A DNA stretch of 64,000 nucleotides from Trinickia sp. Y13 (GCF_029522115.1 NZ_JAKWFK010000003.1:62001-126000); one strand, 5' to 3'. Shown: positions 52,300-61,932, numbered from the stretch's first letter. Numbers and translations are program-made. Notes: generated by a model not told the origin, from the sequence alone.

Positions 52300-53259
52300 A
52301 TGCGAACGAGCAGGCTCGTCTCGATGCTGCTGATGTTGCAGGCGCGCGGACGCATTACGGCGCAGACGTTGGCCGACGAATTCGAGGTGTCGGTGCGTAC
52401 GATCTATCGCGACGTCGATCAGCTGAGCGCGGCGGGCGTGCCCGTCTATGCCGATCGCGGCCCGGGCGGCGGGTTTGCCTTGCTCGACGGATACCGGACC
52501 GACCTGACCGGCATGACGCGCGCCGAAGCCGAGACGCTGCCGATCGCCGGCTTGCCCGGCGCCGCCGATGCGCTAGGCTTGAGCGAGCCGTTGCGCTCGG
52601 CGCAACTCAAGCTGCTGGCGGCGTTGCCGGCCGCGGCGGCAGGCGGCTCACGGATCGGCTCGCGCTTGCATATCGATCCCGTCGATTGGTATCGGCGGCC
52701 CGAGCCTGCGCCGCTGTTGCCGCAACTGGCAAGCGCTGTGTGGCAACAACGATGCGTCGCAATGCGCTATCGAAGCTGGGAGGGCGCGCGCTTGCGCCGC
52801 TGCCGGCCGCTCGGCCTGGTGCTCAAGGCCGGCAATTGGTATCTCGTTGCACAAGCGCGCAACCGCATTGGCATCTACAAGGCGGCGAATATCGAGCGCT
52901 TGGTCATGCTCGAGGAGAGCTTCGAACGCCCCGACGGCTTCGACCTGCAGCAACAGTGGTCGGGCATGGTGGAGCGCTTCGAGCGCGGTTTGCTCAAAGG
53001 CAAGGCGACGTTGCTCGTCAGGCCCGACGCGCTGGCCGATCTCCATGCGCTCGGCGCCGCTGCCGCGGATCGGGCCGTTTGCGCCTTGTCGGCGAAGGAC
53101 GGCTGGTGCGAAGTGACGCTGCCGGTGGAAGCGACCGAGCAGGCGGCCCGCCAATTGCTGCGGCTCGGCGCGCGCGTGCGCGTGCTCGGTCCCCCCGCAT
53201 TGCGCGAAGCGCTATGCAGGCTCGGCCAGGAAATCGCCGCGCTCAATGCGGCCGCTTGA
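52300..53259 (+). CDS. WYL-domain transcriptional regulator (YafY/DeoR type)
   Basis: A 319-residue regulator. Residues 1-55 are a winged HTH (LVSMLLMLQARGRITAQTLA, VRTIYRDVDQLSAAGVPV). Residues about 130-225 form the WYL domain, though here the motif reads WYLVAQARN (NWYLVA), and a C-terminal WCX domain follows. WYL proteins bind nucleotides or small ligands to control promoters. The gene is flanked by two copies of an 18-bp element, one before itself and one before the ABC importer, so I predict it regulates both. RBS GGGAGGC. Confidence 0.9.
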   Translation: MRTSRLVSMLLMLQARGRITAQTLADEFEVSVRTIYRDVDQLSAAGVPVYADRGPGGGFALLDGYRTDLTGMTRAEAETLPIAGLPGAADALGLSEPLRSAQLKLLAALPAAAAGGSRIGSRLHIDPVDWYRRPEPAPLLPQLASAVWQQRCVAMRYRSWEGARLRRCRPLGLVLKAGNWYLVAQARNRIGIYKAANIERLVMLEESFERPDGFDLQQQWSGMVERFERGLLKGKATLLVRPDALADLHALGAAAADRAVCALSAKDGWCEVTLPVEATEQAARQLLRLGARVRVLGPPALREALCRLGQEIAALNAAA

Positions 53260-53338
53260 AGCGAGGTCCGCGCCGGTTTTGCCGTGGGTAGCGCCAGTCG
53301 CGAACGGGTTTCCATCCGCCGAAACACGCCCATCATGG

Positions 53339-53356
53339 TAATCCCGTATACCTGAC
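53339..53356 (+). promoter_or_regulatory. Copy 2 of the 18-bp element upstream of the ABC importer
   Basis: TAATCCCGTATACCTGAC, 17 of 18 identical to the copy at 52253-52270, 103 bp before the substrate-binding protein gene. The GTATAC core is itself palindromic. Confidence 0.65.
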
Positions 53357-53459
53357 CCGAGGTGGTGAAAGGCTCGGGAAGGATTGTTCCACCTAGAATC
53401 GCTCCATCGATGCAACCCGGCCATTCAAAAAAGGCCGACATAAATGAGGAGACGCTCGC

Positions 53460-54473
53460 ATGCACCCGATGTCGCGGAAAATCCGCAGTTTCGCTCTCGC
53501 TTCCGCCGTCCTGTTCGGCTTGGCCTCTCAAGGCGCCATGGCTGCCGACTCCGGCAAGATCACCATCATGGTCGGGGGCATCACCAAGCTCATCTATTTG
53601 CCCGCGAAGTTGACGGAACAGCTTGGCTACTTCAAGGATGAGGGGCTCGACGTCGAATTGCTGTCGCAGCCAGCCGGCGTCGACGCCGAAAACGAACTGC
53701 TCGCCGGCGCCGTGCAAGCCGTGGTCGGCTTCTACGATCACACCATCGATCTGCAGACGAAAGGCAAGGACGTCAAAGCGATCGTCGTCTTCGGTCAAGT
53801 GCCGGGCGAAGTCGAGATGGTGTCGACCAAGGCTGCCGGATCGCTCAAATCGATGGCCGACGTCAAGGGCAAGACGCTGGGCGTAACGGGCCTGGGTTCC
53901 TCCACGAGTTTCCTCACGCAGTATCTGGCGAGCGTGCATGGCATTGCCTCGTCGCAATACACGATGCTGCCCGTGGGCGCCGATGCGAGTTTCATCGCGG
54001 CGGTCAAGCAGTCGCGCATCGATGCGGGCATGACGACGGAGCCGACGGTGTCCAAGCTGCTCGCAACGGGTGACGCGAAGGTGCTCGTCGACATGCGTTC
54101 GGTCGAAGGCACGAAGGCGGCGCTCGGCGGAACCTATCCGGCATCGAGCCTGTACGTGCAGTCGGCGTGGGTCGATTCGCACAAGGCCGAAGCCGCGAAG
54201 CTCGCCCATGCGTTCCTGCGCACGATGCAGTTCATCCATACGCACAGTGCGGAAGAGATCGCGGCCAAGATGCCGGCGGATTATCAGAAGGACAAGGCGC
54301 TCTACGTGGGCGCGTTGAAGGCTTCGCTGCCGATGTACACCGTGGACGGCAAGATGCCGGCCGACGGCCCGGAGACGGTGCTGAAGGTGCTTTCGGGCTT
54401 CAACCCGGCAGTCAAGGGCAAGCACGTCGATTTGTCGAAAACGTACACGAACGAGTTCGTGGCCGCGAAGTAA
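53460..54473 (+). CDS. NitT/TauT-type ABC substrate-binding protein
   Basis: A 337-residue periplasmic protein of the NMT1/THI5-like class. The signal peptide ends GAMAADSG. KITIMVGGITKLIYLPAKL, GYFKDEGLDVELLSQPAG and LKGKTLGVTG-like VKGKTLGVTGLGSSTSF are family marks. Members bind nitrate, sulfonates, taurine, pyrimidine precursors or aromatic acids. The substrate is not evident. It is the first gene of the importer, followed by ATPase and permease. RBS TGAGGAGACG. Confidence 0.9.
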   Translation: MHPMSRKIRSFALASAVLFGLASQGAMAADSGKITIMVGGITKLIYLPAKLTEQLGYFKDEGLDVELLSQPAGVDAENELLAGAVQAVVGFYDHTIDLQTKGKDVKAIVVFGQVPGEVEMVSTKAAGSLKSMADVKGKTLGVTGLGSSTSFLTQYLASVHGIASSQYTMLPVGADASFIAAVKQSRIDAGMTTEPTVSKLLATGDAKVLVDMRSVEGTKAALGGTYPASSLYVQSAWVDSHKAEAAKLAHAFLRTMQFIHTHSAEEIAAKMPADYQKDKALYVGALKASLPMYTVDGKMPADGPETVLKVLSGFNPAVKGKHVDLSKTYTNEFVAAK

Positions 54474-54585
54474 GTATCGATCGATCGTTCGGGGCCAATC
54501 GCCCGCTCGATCGGATCGAAGTTTCCCCTGCCGTACCCAGGGCGCCGCAGTTCGGGCGCCCGCCTCAAAACGCTTGGATGCTTTG

Positions 54586-55383
54586 ATGAACCACGCTGCT
54601 TCCCAGGATGCACCCGTCATCGAGTTCGATTCGGTGTCGTGCCGCTTCATTTCCCCCGACGGCAAAGCGACGATCGCGCTGCGCGATTTCAGCATGTCCG
54701 TCGCCAAGGGCGAATTCATCGCTATCGTCGGACCGACCGGTTGCGGCAAGTCGACGACGCTCAGCATGATCACGGGCTTGCTCAAGCCGACCACCGGCAG
54801 CGTGCGCGTCATGGGCAATCCCGTCACCGGCATCGATCCGCGCATCGGCTTCGTGTTTCAGGCCGACGCCGTATTCCCGTGGCGCACGGTGCTCGACAAT
54901 GTCGCCGCCGGCCCGTTGTTCCGCGGCCGCTCCAAAGCCGCCGCCTACGAAGAGGCGAAAGACTGGCTGCGCCGCGTGGGCCTCGAGAAATTCGGCGGCC
55001 ATTATCCGCACCAGTTGTCGGGCGGCATGCGCAAGCGCGTGGCGCTGGCGCAGACGTTCATCAACAAGCCGGAGATCCTGCTGATGGACGAACCGTTCTC
55101 CGCGCTCGACATGCAAACGCGCACGTTGATGCAGGACGAGCTGCTGCAGTTATGGTCGGCCAACAAGGGCTCGGTCGTGTTCGTCACGCACGATCTGGAG
55201 GAAGCGATTGCGCTCGCCGATCGCGTCTTCGTGCTGACCGCGCGCCCGGCCACGCTCAAGAAGGTCTATCAAATCGACCTGCCGCGCCCGCGCATCACCT
55301 CGGAGATTCGCTACGAGCCCCGCTTCATCGAGCTTTCGCGCGACATTTGGCATGACCTGCGCGAAGAAGTGCAAATCGCTTGA
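54586..55383 (+). CDS. NitT/TauT-type ABC transporter ATPase
   Basis: A 265-residue ATPase: Walker A GPTGCGKST, Q-loop VFQADAVFPW, signature LSGGMRKRVALAQ, Walker B ILLMDEPFSAL, switch His in VTHDLEEA. This is the SsuB/TauB family energising the importer. The ATG used (MNHAASQ) is four codons after a TTG and lacks a strong ribosome-binding site. It is 112 bp after the binding protein and 23 bp before the permease. Confidence 0.9.
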   Translation: MNHAASQDAPVIEFDSVSCRFISPDGKATIALRDFSMSVAKGEFIAIVGPTGCGKSTTLSMITGLLKPTTGSVRVMGNPVTGIDPRIGFVFQADAVFPWRTVLDNVAAGPLFRGRSKAAAYEEAKDWLRRVGLEKFGGHYPHQLSGGMRKRVALAQTFINKPEILLMDEPFSALDMQTRTLMQDELLQLWSANKGSVVFVTHDLEEAIALADRVFVLTARPATLKKVYQIDLPRPRITSEIRYEPRFIELSRDIWHDLREEVQIA

Positions 55384-55406
55384 CCTGGAACACCGGAAAG
55401 ACTGAG

Positions 55407-56279
55407 ATGGCTACTATGGCTACTACCTTCGAACAATCATCCAAAGCAAGCCTTGCCGATGCGTCGCTTGCCGAAGTGGAACAGGCGGCGCGGCGCAAGC
55501 TGGCGCAGCGACGCGCTTTGATCATCGGCTTGCGTTTGCTCGTGCTCGTCGTGTGGCTCGGCGGGTGGGAAGTCGCCGGACGGTTGAAATGGATCGATCC
55601 GTTCTTCTTCTCCATGCCCTCGCTGATCTTCGCTCAGATCATCGATTGGTTCGTGAACGGCACCTCGCAGGGGCCGCTGCTCGTGCAGGTTTGGGTGACG
55701 CTCGAAGAGACGATGATCGGCTTTGCGATCGGCTCCGTCGCCGGCGTGATTTGCGGCGTGGTATTGGGGCGCAACAAGCTGCTCTCCGATGTCTTCAGCC
55801 TCTACATCCAAATCGCCAATTCGATCCCGCGCGTCGTGCTCGGTTCGATCTTCGTCATCGCCCTGGGGCTCGGTATGGCCTCGAAAGTGGCGCTCGCCGT
55901 CGTGATGGTGTTTTTCGTCGTCTTCGGCAACGCCTTCCAAGGCGTGCGCGAAGCCGACAGGTATATGATCGCCAATGCGCAGATTCTCGGCGCGTCCAAG
56001 CGGCAATTGACGACGGCCGTCGTGATCCCTTCGGCACTGTCCTGGATCTTGGCGAGCTTGCACGTGAGCTTCGGCTTTGCGCTCGTCGGTGCGGTCGTCG
56101 GCGAATTCCTCGGCTCGAAGCAGGGTATCGGCCTCTTGATCTCGACGGCGCAAGGCGCGTTCAACTCGAGCGGCGTGTTCGCGGCGATGATCGTATTGGC
56201 CGTGGTGGCGTTGACCACGGACTACTTGCTGACGACGCTGGAAAAGCGCTTGCTGAAATGGAGGCCCGCCGCCTTTTGA
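55407..56279 (+). CDS. NitT/TauT-type ABC transporter permease
   Basis: A 290-residue permease with about six helices. The coupling EAA loop is near VREADRYMIANAQILGASKRQ (in part), and VVGEFLGSKQGIGLLISTAQG is a family block. It starts at the ATG after GGAAAGACTGAG. It completes the SBP-ATPase-permease importer. The sensor kinase follows 113 bp downstream. Confidence 0.9.
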   Translation: MATMATTFEQSSKASLADASLAEVEQAARRKLAQRRALIIGLRLLVLVVWLGGWEVAGRLKWIDPFFFSMPSLIFAQIIDWFVNGTSQGPLLVQVWVTLEETMIGFAIGSVAGVICGVVLGRNKLLSDVFSLYIQIANSIPRVVLGSIFVIALGLGMASKVALAVVMVFFVVFGNAFQGVREADRYMIANAQILGASKRQLTTAVVIPSALSWILASLHVSFGFALVGAVVGEFLGSKQGIGLLISTAQGAFNSSGVFAAMIVLAVVALTTDYLLTTLEKRLLKWRPAAF

Positions 56280-56392
56280 GCGGAGCCGATGCGCCAAGCA
56301 AATGGCGCGAACGAGATGGCCGGCTCGCGCCGCGCCGACGCTGCCCGCGTCGGCCGTGCGCGGGCCGAACCACATAGACGGGGCGTCGATCG

Positions 56393-57766
56393 ATGATGCA
56401 TAGTTTGCGCGCCCGCCTGCTTTGGTGGGTGCTATTGCCGCTGGCGGCGTTCATGCTCGTCGCCGGGGTCATGGCATACGAGGCCGCGCGGCAGACCGCC
56501 GACCTGCTGCAAGACAGCGTCCTGCTCGCCTCGGCGCGAACGATCGGCGAGGATGTCCAATGGAATAACGGCGAGCTGACTGCCAACATCCCGCCTGCAG
56601 CGCTCGAAATGTTCGAGTCGCCCTATCAAGATCACGTCTTCTACAAGGTCGTGGCGGGCGGCGACAGGCTGCTCGGCGGTTCGCCCGAGCTCTCGCTGCC
56701 GAGCGATGCGCGCGCGTCCTATCCCGTCTTCTACGACACGACACTCGATGGTCAATCGATCAGAGCGGTCGCGTTCGAGCGTCAGCTCTACAACTCCGGC
56801 GAGGCTTTGCCGGTCGTCGTCATCGTCGGTAAGACGCAAGCGTCCCGGGAGGGCATGTTGGCGCAACTGTGGCACCCGCAACTCGTGCGGCAGGGCTTGA
56901 TGCTCGTGCTCGCGGTGCTGCTCGTGCTGATCGGCCTCACGAGCGAGCTGCGCCCGCTCATGAAGCTCAAAGAGGACGTGGCCGATCGCGATCCGATGGA
57001 GCTCGATCCGGTTCGCGTGGCACATCTGCCCACCGAACTGCGGCCGATCGTGGATGCGATCAACCAGTGCATCGCCAGGCTCAAGCTGCACACGAGCACG
57101 CAGCGGCAGTTCATTGCCGACGCTGCGCATCAATTGCGCACGCCGCTGACGCTGCTCGACACGCAAGTCGAATGCGCACGCCAATGTATCGACGACACGC
57201 CCGCGTTGTCCGATGCGCTTGCAGGCATTCACCGCACGAGCCGCAAGATGACGGAAATCACGAATCAGTTGCTGCTGCTCGCGCGGGCCGAAGCGGCGCC
57301 GTCGCCCAATGTGTCCGTCGATATGACCGAAGTCGTCTCGTCCGTGCTCGAAGAGCTGATCTTGGCCGCGCAGCGCCGCGACATCGACCTTGGCGCCGAG
57401 CTCGATGGCGACTTGCGCGTGGCGGGCAATGCCCAGTTGTTGACGGCGCTCGTCGCCAATCTCGTCGACAACGCGGTGCGCTACACGCAAGCGGGCGGCG
57501 CGGTGACGGCCCGATGCCGTCGGCAAGGCGCACAGGTCGTGCTCGAAGTCGAGGACAATGGGCCAGGCATTCCGGCGGAGATACGCGCTCATGTATTCGA
57601 GCGGTTCTATCGCGGGATGACGAACGTCGAGGGCACGGGCCTCGGCTTGTCGATCGTGCAGCGCATCGCGCAGTCGCACGGGGGCTCGGTCGCCGTGGCG
57701 CCGGGGGCGGGGCGGATAGGGCTCGTCGCCACCGTGCGCTTGCCCGCATGGAAGGAAAAGGATTGA
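56393..57766 (+). CDS. Sensor histidine kinase (TctE/QseC type)
   Basis: A 457-residue sensor. The first helix spans about residues 8-28, a periplasmic 2CSK_N-like domain 30-160 and the second helix 167-183, then a HAMP-like linker. The phospho-His is His246 in FIADAAHQLRTPLTLLD. The ATPase domain has NLVDNAVRYTQ and GTGLGLSIV. TctE-type kinases usually control uptake of carboxylates through a nearby transporter and porin, matching this neighbourhood. Its partner regulator starts 4 bp downstream. Confidence 0.91.
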   Translation: MMHSLRARLLWWVLLPLAAFMLVAGVMAYEAARQTADLLQDSVLLASARTIGEDVQWNNGELTANIPPAALEMFESPYQDHVFYKVVAGGDRLLGGSPELSLPSDARASYPVFYDTTLDGQSIRAVAFERQLYNSGEALPVVVIVGKTQASREGMLAQLWHPQLVRQGLMLVLAVLLVLIGLTSELRPLMKLKEDVADRDPMELDPVRVAHLPTELRPIVDAINQCIARLKLHTSTQRQFIADAAHQLRTPLTLLDTQVECARQCIDDTPALSDALAGIHRTSRKMTEITNQLLLLARAEAAPSPNVSVDMTEVVSSVLEELILAAQRRDIDLGAELDGDLRVAGNAQLLTALVANLVDNAVRYTQAGGAVTARCRRQGAQVVLEVEDNGPGIPAEIRAHVFERFYRGMTNVEGTGLGLSIVQRIAQSHGGSVAVAPGAGRIGLVATVRLPAWKEKD

Positions 57767-57770
57767 TGCG

Positions 57771-58445
57771 ATGAAGTTGCTGCTCGTGGAAGATAACGCC
57801 GAACTCTCGCATTGGATCGTCAATCTGCTGCAAGGCGAGAATTTCACGGTCGATTGCGTGCCCGACGGCGAAACGGCCGACGCGGTGCTGCGCACCGGTC
57901 ACTACGATGTGATTTTGCTCGACATGCGCTTGCCGCGGATGAGCGGCAAGGATGTCCTCGCGCGCTTGCGGCGCCGCGGCGACAATGCGCCCGTGCTCAT
58001 GCTGACGGCGCACGGATCGATCGACGACAAAGTCGATTGCTTTAGCGCGGGCGCGGACGACTATGTCGTGAAGCCATTCGATGCGCGCGAGCTCATCGCG
58101 CGCATCAAGGCGCTGATCCGGCGGCAAGCGAGCGGCAAGTCCGTCTCGCTCGTGTGCGGCGATCTGCACTACAACTCTAATACTCGCGAATTCAGTCACC
58201 AAGATGCGCCGCTCGTATTGCGGCGGCGCGAACATGCAATTCTCGAAGCGCTGATGCTCAAGCAAGGCAAGACGGTATCGAAGACGGCGCTGATGGACAG
58301 CGTCTACAGCCTCGAAGACGAACCGAGCGCGGACGCCATCGATATTTACATTCACCGGTTGCGTAAGCACTTGATTCATTCGACGGCGCAGATCATGACG
58401 CTGCGCGGGCTGGGCTACGTGTTGCGGGCCAAGGACGGTTCGTAG
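57771..58445 (+). CDS. OmpR-family response regulator (TctD type)
   Basis: A 224-residue regulator: E7-D8 acidic pair, Asp51 (LLDMRLPRMSG), Thr79, Lys101 (VVKPFD), then a winged HTH ending LRGLGYVLRAKDGS. It is TctD-like and coupled to the upstream kinase. The next gene is a porin in the same direction 205 bp away, a probable target along with the importer. Confidence 0.92.
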   Translation: MKLLLVEDNAELSHWIVNLLQGENFTVDCVPDGETADAVLRTGHYDVILLDMRLPRMSGKDVLARLRRRGDNAPVLMLTAHGSIDDKVDCFSAGADDYVVKPFDARELIARIKALIRRQASGKSVSLVCGDLHYNSNTREFSHQDAPLVLRRREHAILEALMLKQGKTVSKTALMDSVYSLEDEPSADAIDIYIHRLRKHLIHSTAQIMTLRGLGYVLRAKDGS

Positions 58446-58650
58446 GTTGCAATCGCCGGTTTAGCCGATAGCGCTTAGTTTGAAAGAAGTTTACGTATAA
58501 GTACTTAGTAGTCCTAAAGATTCGCGAAAGGAGCGCGAAGGATAGGGACGGATAGGATTCTCTCCATTGCGACGACGCAAAAAAAGATGCGGCACGGTGG
58601 GCCGGCTTCGCGCAAAACAAAATTTCAACGCAGTAAGAGAGGAGACGATC

Positions 58651-59793
58651 TTGAAAAAGACGTATCGAACGTTGGCGCTGACGGCAGGCGCTTTGGTGGC
58701 AACGGGCGCGCATGCGCAATCGAGCGTGCAGCTCTATGGCCTTTTCGACATGAGCGCCATCGCCTACACGACGAATGCAAATGCGGCAGGCGATCACTTG
58801 ATTTCGATGGGCCACCCGGGCGACACCGGCGGCGAACCGTGGTTCAGCGGCAGCCGCTGGGGCATGCGCGGCGCCGAGGATATCGGTGGCGGCAACAAGA
58901 TCATCTTCACGTTGGAGAGCGAGTTCGTCGGCACGAGCGGCATGGCCGAAGACGGCAGCCAACTGTTCGATCGCGACGCGTGGGTAGGCCTCCAAAACGA
59001 TACGATCGGCAAGGTGACGGTCGGTTTCCAGGATACGATCGCGAAGGATTTCTCGGGCCTTTACGGCGATCCTTACACGAGCTCGCAGTTCTCGACGAAG
59101 GAAGGCGCCTACACCAACTCCAACAACTTCAAGCAAATGGTGTTCTACGCGGCGGGTCCGACCGGCACGCGTTCCACGAATAGCATTGCGTGGAAGAAGC
59201 TTTGGAATAACGGCATTTACGCGGCCGCGGACTATCAGTTCAGCAACTCGACGCAATTTGCCACGGGATCGGGTTACCAGGTGGCGCTCGGTTTCAACGG
59301 CCCGTCGTTCTCCGTGGGCGGTTTTTACGATCACACGAACAACGCGGGCTTCATCGATCAGACGTATTCGGTGGGCGGCAACTATCGCTTCGGCATCGGC
59401 AAGATCAACGCCGGCTACTTCCACTACACGGGCAAACAGGGCTCGTTGCCCGATCGCGAGGACAATGCGTGGACGGTGTCGTTCAAGCTCGCGCCGCATG
59501 GTTCGATGGACTATGAGCTCGGCTATCAGCAGATGCACGTGAAGAACGCTGCGTACAACGCCGACGGCAACATCCCGAATGCGAACTCGGGCCTCTTCGA
59601 TCCGGCTGGGACGACGGTTCACAACGGCTACAAAGAGACGCTCTACGCCTCGACGTTCTATCACCTTTCCAAGCGTACCGAACTGTATTTGGCTGCCGAT
59701 TACATGAAGCTGCATGGCGGTTACACGGTGGCAAATACGTTCGGCCACAGCAACCAGCTCGAAGTCGCCACGGGCATCCGCACGCGCTTCTAA
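58651..59793 (+). CDS. Outer-membrane porin (Burkholderia-type general porin)
   Basis: A 380-residue porin. I place the start at TTG 58651 because AGAGGAG lies seven bases upstream, giving (M)KKTYRTLALTAGALVATGAHAQ as signal peptide (in part). Mature protein starts SSVQLYGLFDMS and ends EVATGIRTRF with terminal Phe; GMRGAEDIGGGNKIIFTLES is family typical. It forms 16-strand trimeric channels. Its place after the two-component genes suggests it serves the ABC importer substrate. A strong terminator follows. Confidence 0.93.
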   Translation: MKKTYRTLALTAGALVATGAHAQSSVQLYGLFDMSAIAYTTNANAAGDHLISMGHPGDTGGEPWFSGSRWGMRGAEDIGGGNKIIFTLESEFVGTSGMAEDGSQLFDRDAWVGLQNDTIGKVTVGFQDTIAKDFSGLYGDPYTSSQFSTKEGAYTNSNNFKQMVFYAAGPTGTRSTNSIAWKKLWNNGIYAAADYQFSNSTQFATGSGYQVALGFNGPSFSVGGFYDHTNNAGFIDQTYSVGGNYRFGIGKINAGYFHYTGKQGSLPDREDNAWTVSFKLAPHGSMDYELGYQQMHVKNAAYNADGNIPNANSGLFDPAGTTVHNGYKETLYASTFYHLSKRTELYLAADYMKLHGGYTVANTFGHSNQLEVATGIRTRF

Positions 59794-59845
59794 TCGGTTT
59801 TCTCTTCTACTCCGCGACGACTAGCCGTGCTTTTCGGCGGCCTCA

Positions 59846-59881
59846 GGCGGCGGCGAACCTGTTCGCCCGCCGCCGTTTTTT
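59846..59881 (+). terminator. Intrinsic terminator of the porin gene
   Basis: A long GC stem (left arm 59846-59857, right arm 59862-59874 with one bulged base) around loop CCTG is followed by six T residues (59876-59881). It starts 52 bp after the porin stop. Confidence 0.9.
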
Positions 59882-59977
59882 GGGGGAAGACAGCATCGTT
59901 GCCCGGCCGCGTTCAGCCAGTTGCGTTCCGCCCTGCACGTTGGCAAGCGAGGCCGTCATTCACTCGTTCAACCACGC

Positions 59978-60283
59978 ATGAGCACAATCGATTACCGACC
60001 TACGCGAACCAACACTCATAGGATCGTCGGCATGACCCACGGCGGCAAGCCGTTTCGTCCTGGCGACTGGGCCGAGCGGCTCGCGGGGGTCATTACGCTG
60101 TTCGTCAAGGAGCGGCACCCGGGCAGCAGCACCGCATCGACGTGGCTTGCCGTGCCGTTCGTCGACGGCGGCGCCCGGTGCCTGAGCGTATCCGGGGAAC
60201 TCGCCGACATCTGCCCCGAAGCTTTCGAGTTCGTCATGCGGTTCGCCAAAGACAATGAGCTCGTCGTCGAGTCGGACGCATAA
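59978..60283 (+). CDS. DUF3579 family protein
   Basis: A 101-residue soluble protein. IVGMTHGGKPFRPGDWAERLAGVI and ARCLSVSGELADICPEAFEF (in part) match DUF3579, a small beta-proteobacterial family of unknown function. The start is the ATG giving MSTIDYRPTRTN; upstream codons of the open frame overlap the terminator side. It is monocistronic. Confidence 0.85.
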   Translation: MSTIDYRPTRTNTHRIVGMTHGGKPFRPGDWAERLAGVITLFVKERHPGSSTASTWLAVPFVDGGARCLSVSGELADICPEAFEFVMRFAKDNELVVESDA

Positions 60284-60502
60284 CCGCTTCGACCGCTCAG
60301 CCCATCGTTTCATTCCCTCTCGGCCACTCCGCTGTCCGTCAACGATCGATATGGGGCCTTCTACGTGGCGTGCGCAACGATTGTTCATTGAGGCTTCTTT
60401 TTCTGCCAATCATCGGCTTCCCGCTTGCCGCGAGCGGTTCCGGGACGGCAAACTGGCGTTTGCTCCGAGCCGTACCCTTCTTCCACGAAAAAAGAGGCAT
60501 CG

Positions 60503-61135
60503 ATGCAACTCATTGGCATGATGGATTCCCCGTTCGTACGTCGCGTAGCGGTGTCGATGGCGCTACTAGGGATGCGGTTCGAGCACCGCCCCGTTTCGGT
60601 ATTCCGCCACTTCGACCAGTTTCGCGAGATCAATCCGGTTGTCAAGGCGCCCACCTTCATCGACGATGACGGCACGCAGTTGATCGACTCCACGCTCATC
60701 CTCGATTACCTCGACGAGAGCGTCGAGCCGCAGGCGCGTCTCATGCCGCAGGGTCGCCCGATGCGCCGGCAGGCGCTGCGCTTGATCGGTTTTGCGCTCG
60801 CCGCCAGCGAGAAGACGGTTCAGATCGCCTACGAGCGCAACTTGCGCCCCGAGGACAAGCAGCATGCGCCGTGGCTGGAACGGGTGCAAATGCAGTTGGC
60901 CGCCGCTTACGACACGTTGGAGGGCGATGTCGCGAGGCTTGCCGGCGCCGCGGGCGCCAACGGCTGGTTGTGCGGCGAGCGTCTGATGCAACCCGACATC
61001 ACCGTGGCGGTGGCCTGGCGCTTCACGCAACACATGCTGCCCGGCGCGATCGATCCGAGTCGCTATCCGGCGCTCGCCGCGCTGTCGGCGCGCGCCGAGG
61101 CTTTGCCGGCGTTCGTGGGCGCGCCCCTTCAATGA
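60503..61135 (+). CDS. Glutathione S-transferase
   Basis: A 210-residue GST. MQLIGMMDSPFVRRVAVSM starts the thioredoxin-fold half; VVKAPTFIDDDGTQLIDSTLIL has the cis-Pro and the glutathione-binding Asp-Ser pair; the C-terminal helical domain has PDITVAVAWRFTQHM. It conjugates or reduces substrates with glutathione in the cytosol; no specific substrate is implied. RBS AAAGAGGC. Confidence 0.9.
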   Translation: MQLIGMMDSPFVRRVAVSMALLGMRFEHRPVSVFRHFDQFREINPVVKAPTFIDDDGTQLIDSTLILDYLDESVEPQARLMPQGRPMRRQALRLIGFALAASEKTVQIAYERNLRPEDKQHAPWLERVQMQLAAAYDTLEGDVARLAGAAGANGWLCGERLMQPDITVAVAWRFTQHMLPGAIDPSRYPALAALSARAEALPAFVGAPLQ

Positions 61136-61276
61136 CGGCCGAGCGGCGATTGTTCGATTTCAGCGACTTCTGACTTTCGATTTAGCGCATTTATCGGCGT
61201 CGCGCGCGTCCTTAGAATGGCGGTCAGGTTGCATGACGGGGCATAGGCTGCCTTGCTGCCAGCCGGGAGAGTCGCC

Positions 61277-61477
61277 ATGAAGAAGCTCATCGAACAACGG
61301 CTGTATAGTCCGACCGTGGTGTTGCCGATGGTCGAGCTAATGGAATTGATGGTCTCGCTCGATTTCAATCTTGGGCAAGTGGGCGCAGTCATGGCGACGC
61401 GAGGCGCTCGCGCGGCGTTGCATCGTTCGCGCGGGCTGCTGGGTCACCGTGAGGCTTGCGCGGCCGCGGCGGCTTGA
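61277..61477 (+). CDS. Possible small hypothetical protein
   Basis: A 66-codon frame with GGGAGAG upstream of ATG. The product MKKLIEQRLYSPTVVLPMVE continues hydrophobic, then ends Arg/Ala-rich. I recognise no family. Ribosome-binding site and start are good, but the C-terminal half looks like ordinary GC-rich filler, so it may be shorter or not a gene. Confidence 0.4.
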   Translation: MKKLIEQRLYSPTVVLPMVELMELMVSLDFNLGQVGAVMATRGARAALHRSRGLLGHREACAAAAA

Positions 61478-61607
61478 CGGCGGCGGCGCGATCCCGGCGG
61501 ATCGCGGAGAACGGCAAGCGGCGAAGGGAGTGAAGCGCGACGCGCCGGCTCGAAGTTGCGACGAGCCGGCGGTAGAAAGCAAGGGTGCAGCGCAGGCGCG
61601 GTTGCGC

Positions 61608-61883
61608 TCAGCCTTGCGCCGGCGGCACATAGCCGGCCGCTTGATCGGCGCCTTCGCCGAAGAAGAATTTCTCCGTTTGCTTCATCAAGTACTGGCGCGC
61701 GCGCGGATCCGCCATGTTCAGACGATTCTCGTTGATGAGCATGGTCTGGTGCTTGAGCCACATTTGCCAAGCTTCCTTCGAAACCCCTTCGTAAATGCGC
61801 TTGCCGAGTTCGCCCGGCAGCGGCGGAAAGTCGAGTCCTTCGGCTTCCTTGCCGAGCTTGACGCATTGAATCATGCGGGCCAT
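61608..61883 (-). CDS. yggX: Oxidative damage protection protein YggX
   Basis: A 91-residue protein opening [21 protein letters not shown], with Cys7, then [21 protein letters not shown] and [16 protein letters not shown] (in part). YggX protects iron-sulfur proteins and helps iron trafficking. It lies 49 bp downstream of argA in the same direction, likely one transcript. RBS CAGGAGAA. Confidence 0.95.
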   Translation of the reverse strand: MARMIQCVKLGKEAEGLDFPPLPGELGKRIYEGVSKEAWQMWLKHQTMLINENRLNMADPRARQYLMKQTEKFFFGEGADQAAGYVPPAQG

Positions 61884-61932
61884 CGTGAATTTCTCCTGTA
61901 GTCGTTGGGGACGGGCGGCAAAGCGGCCGCGC

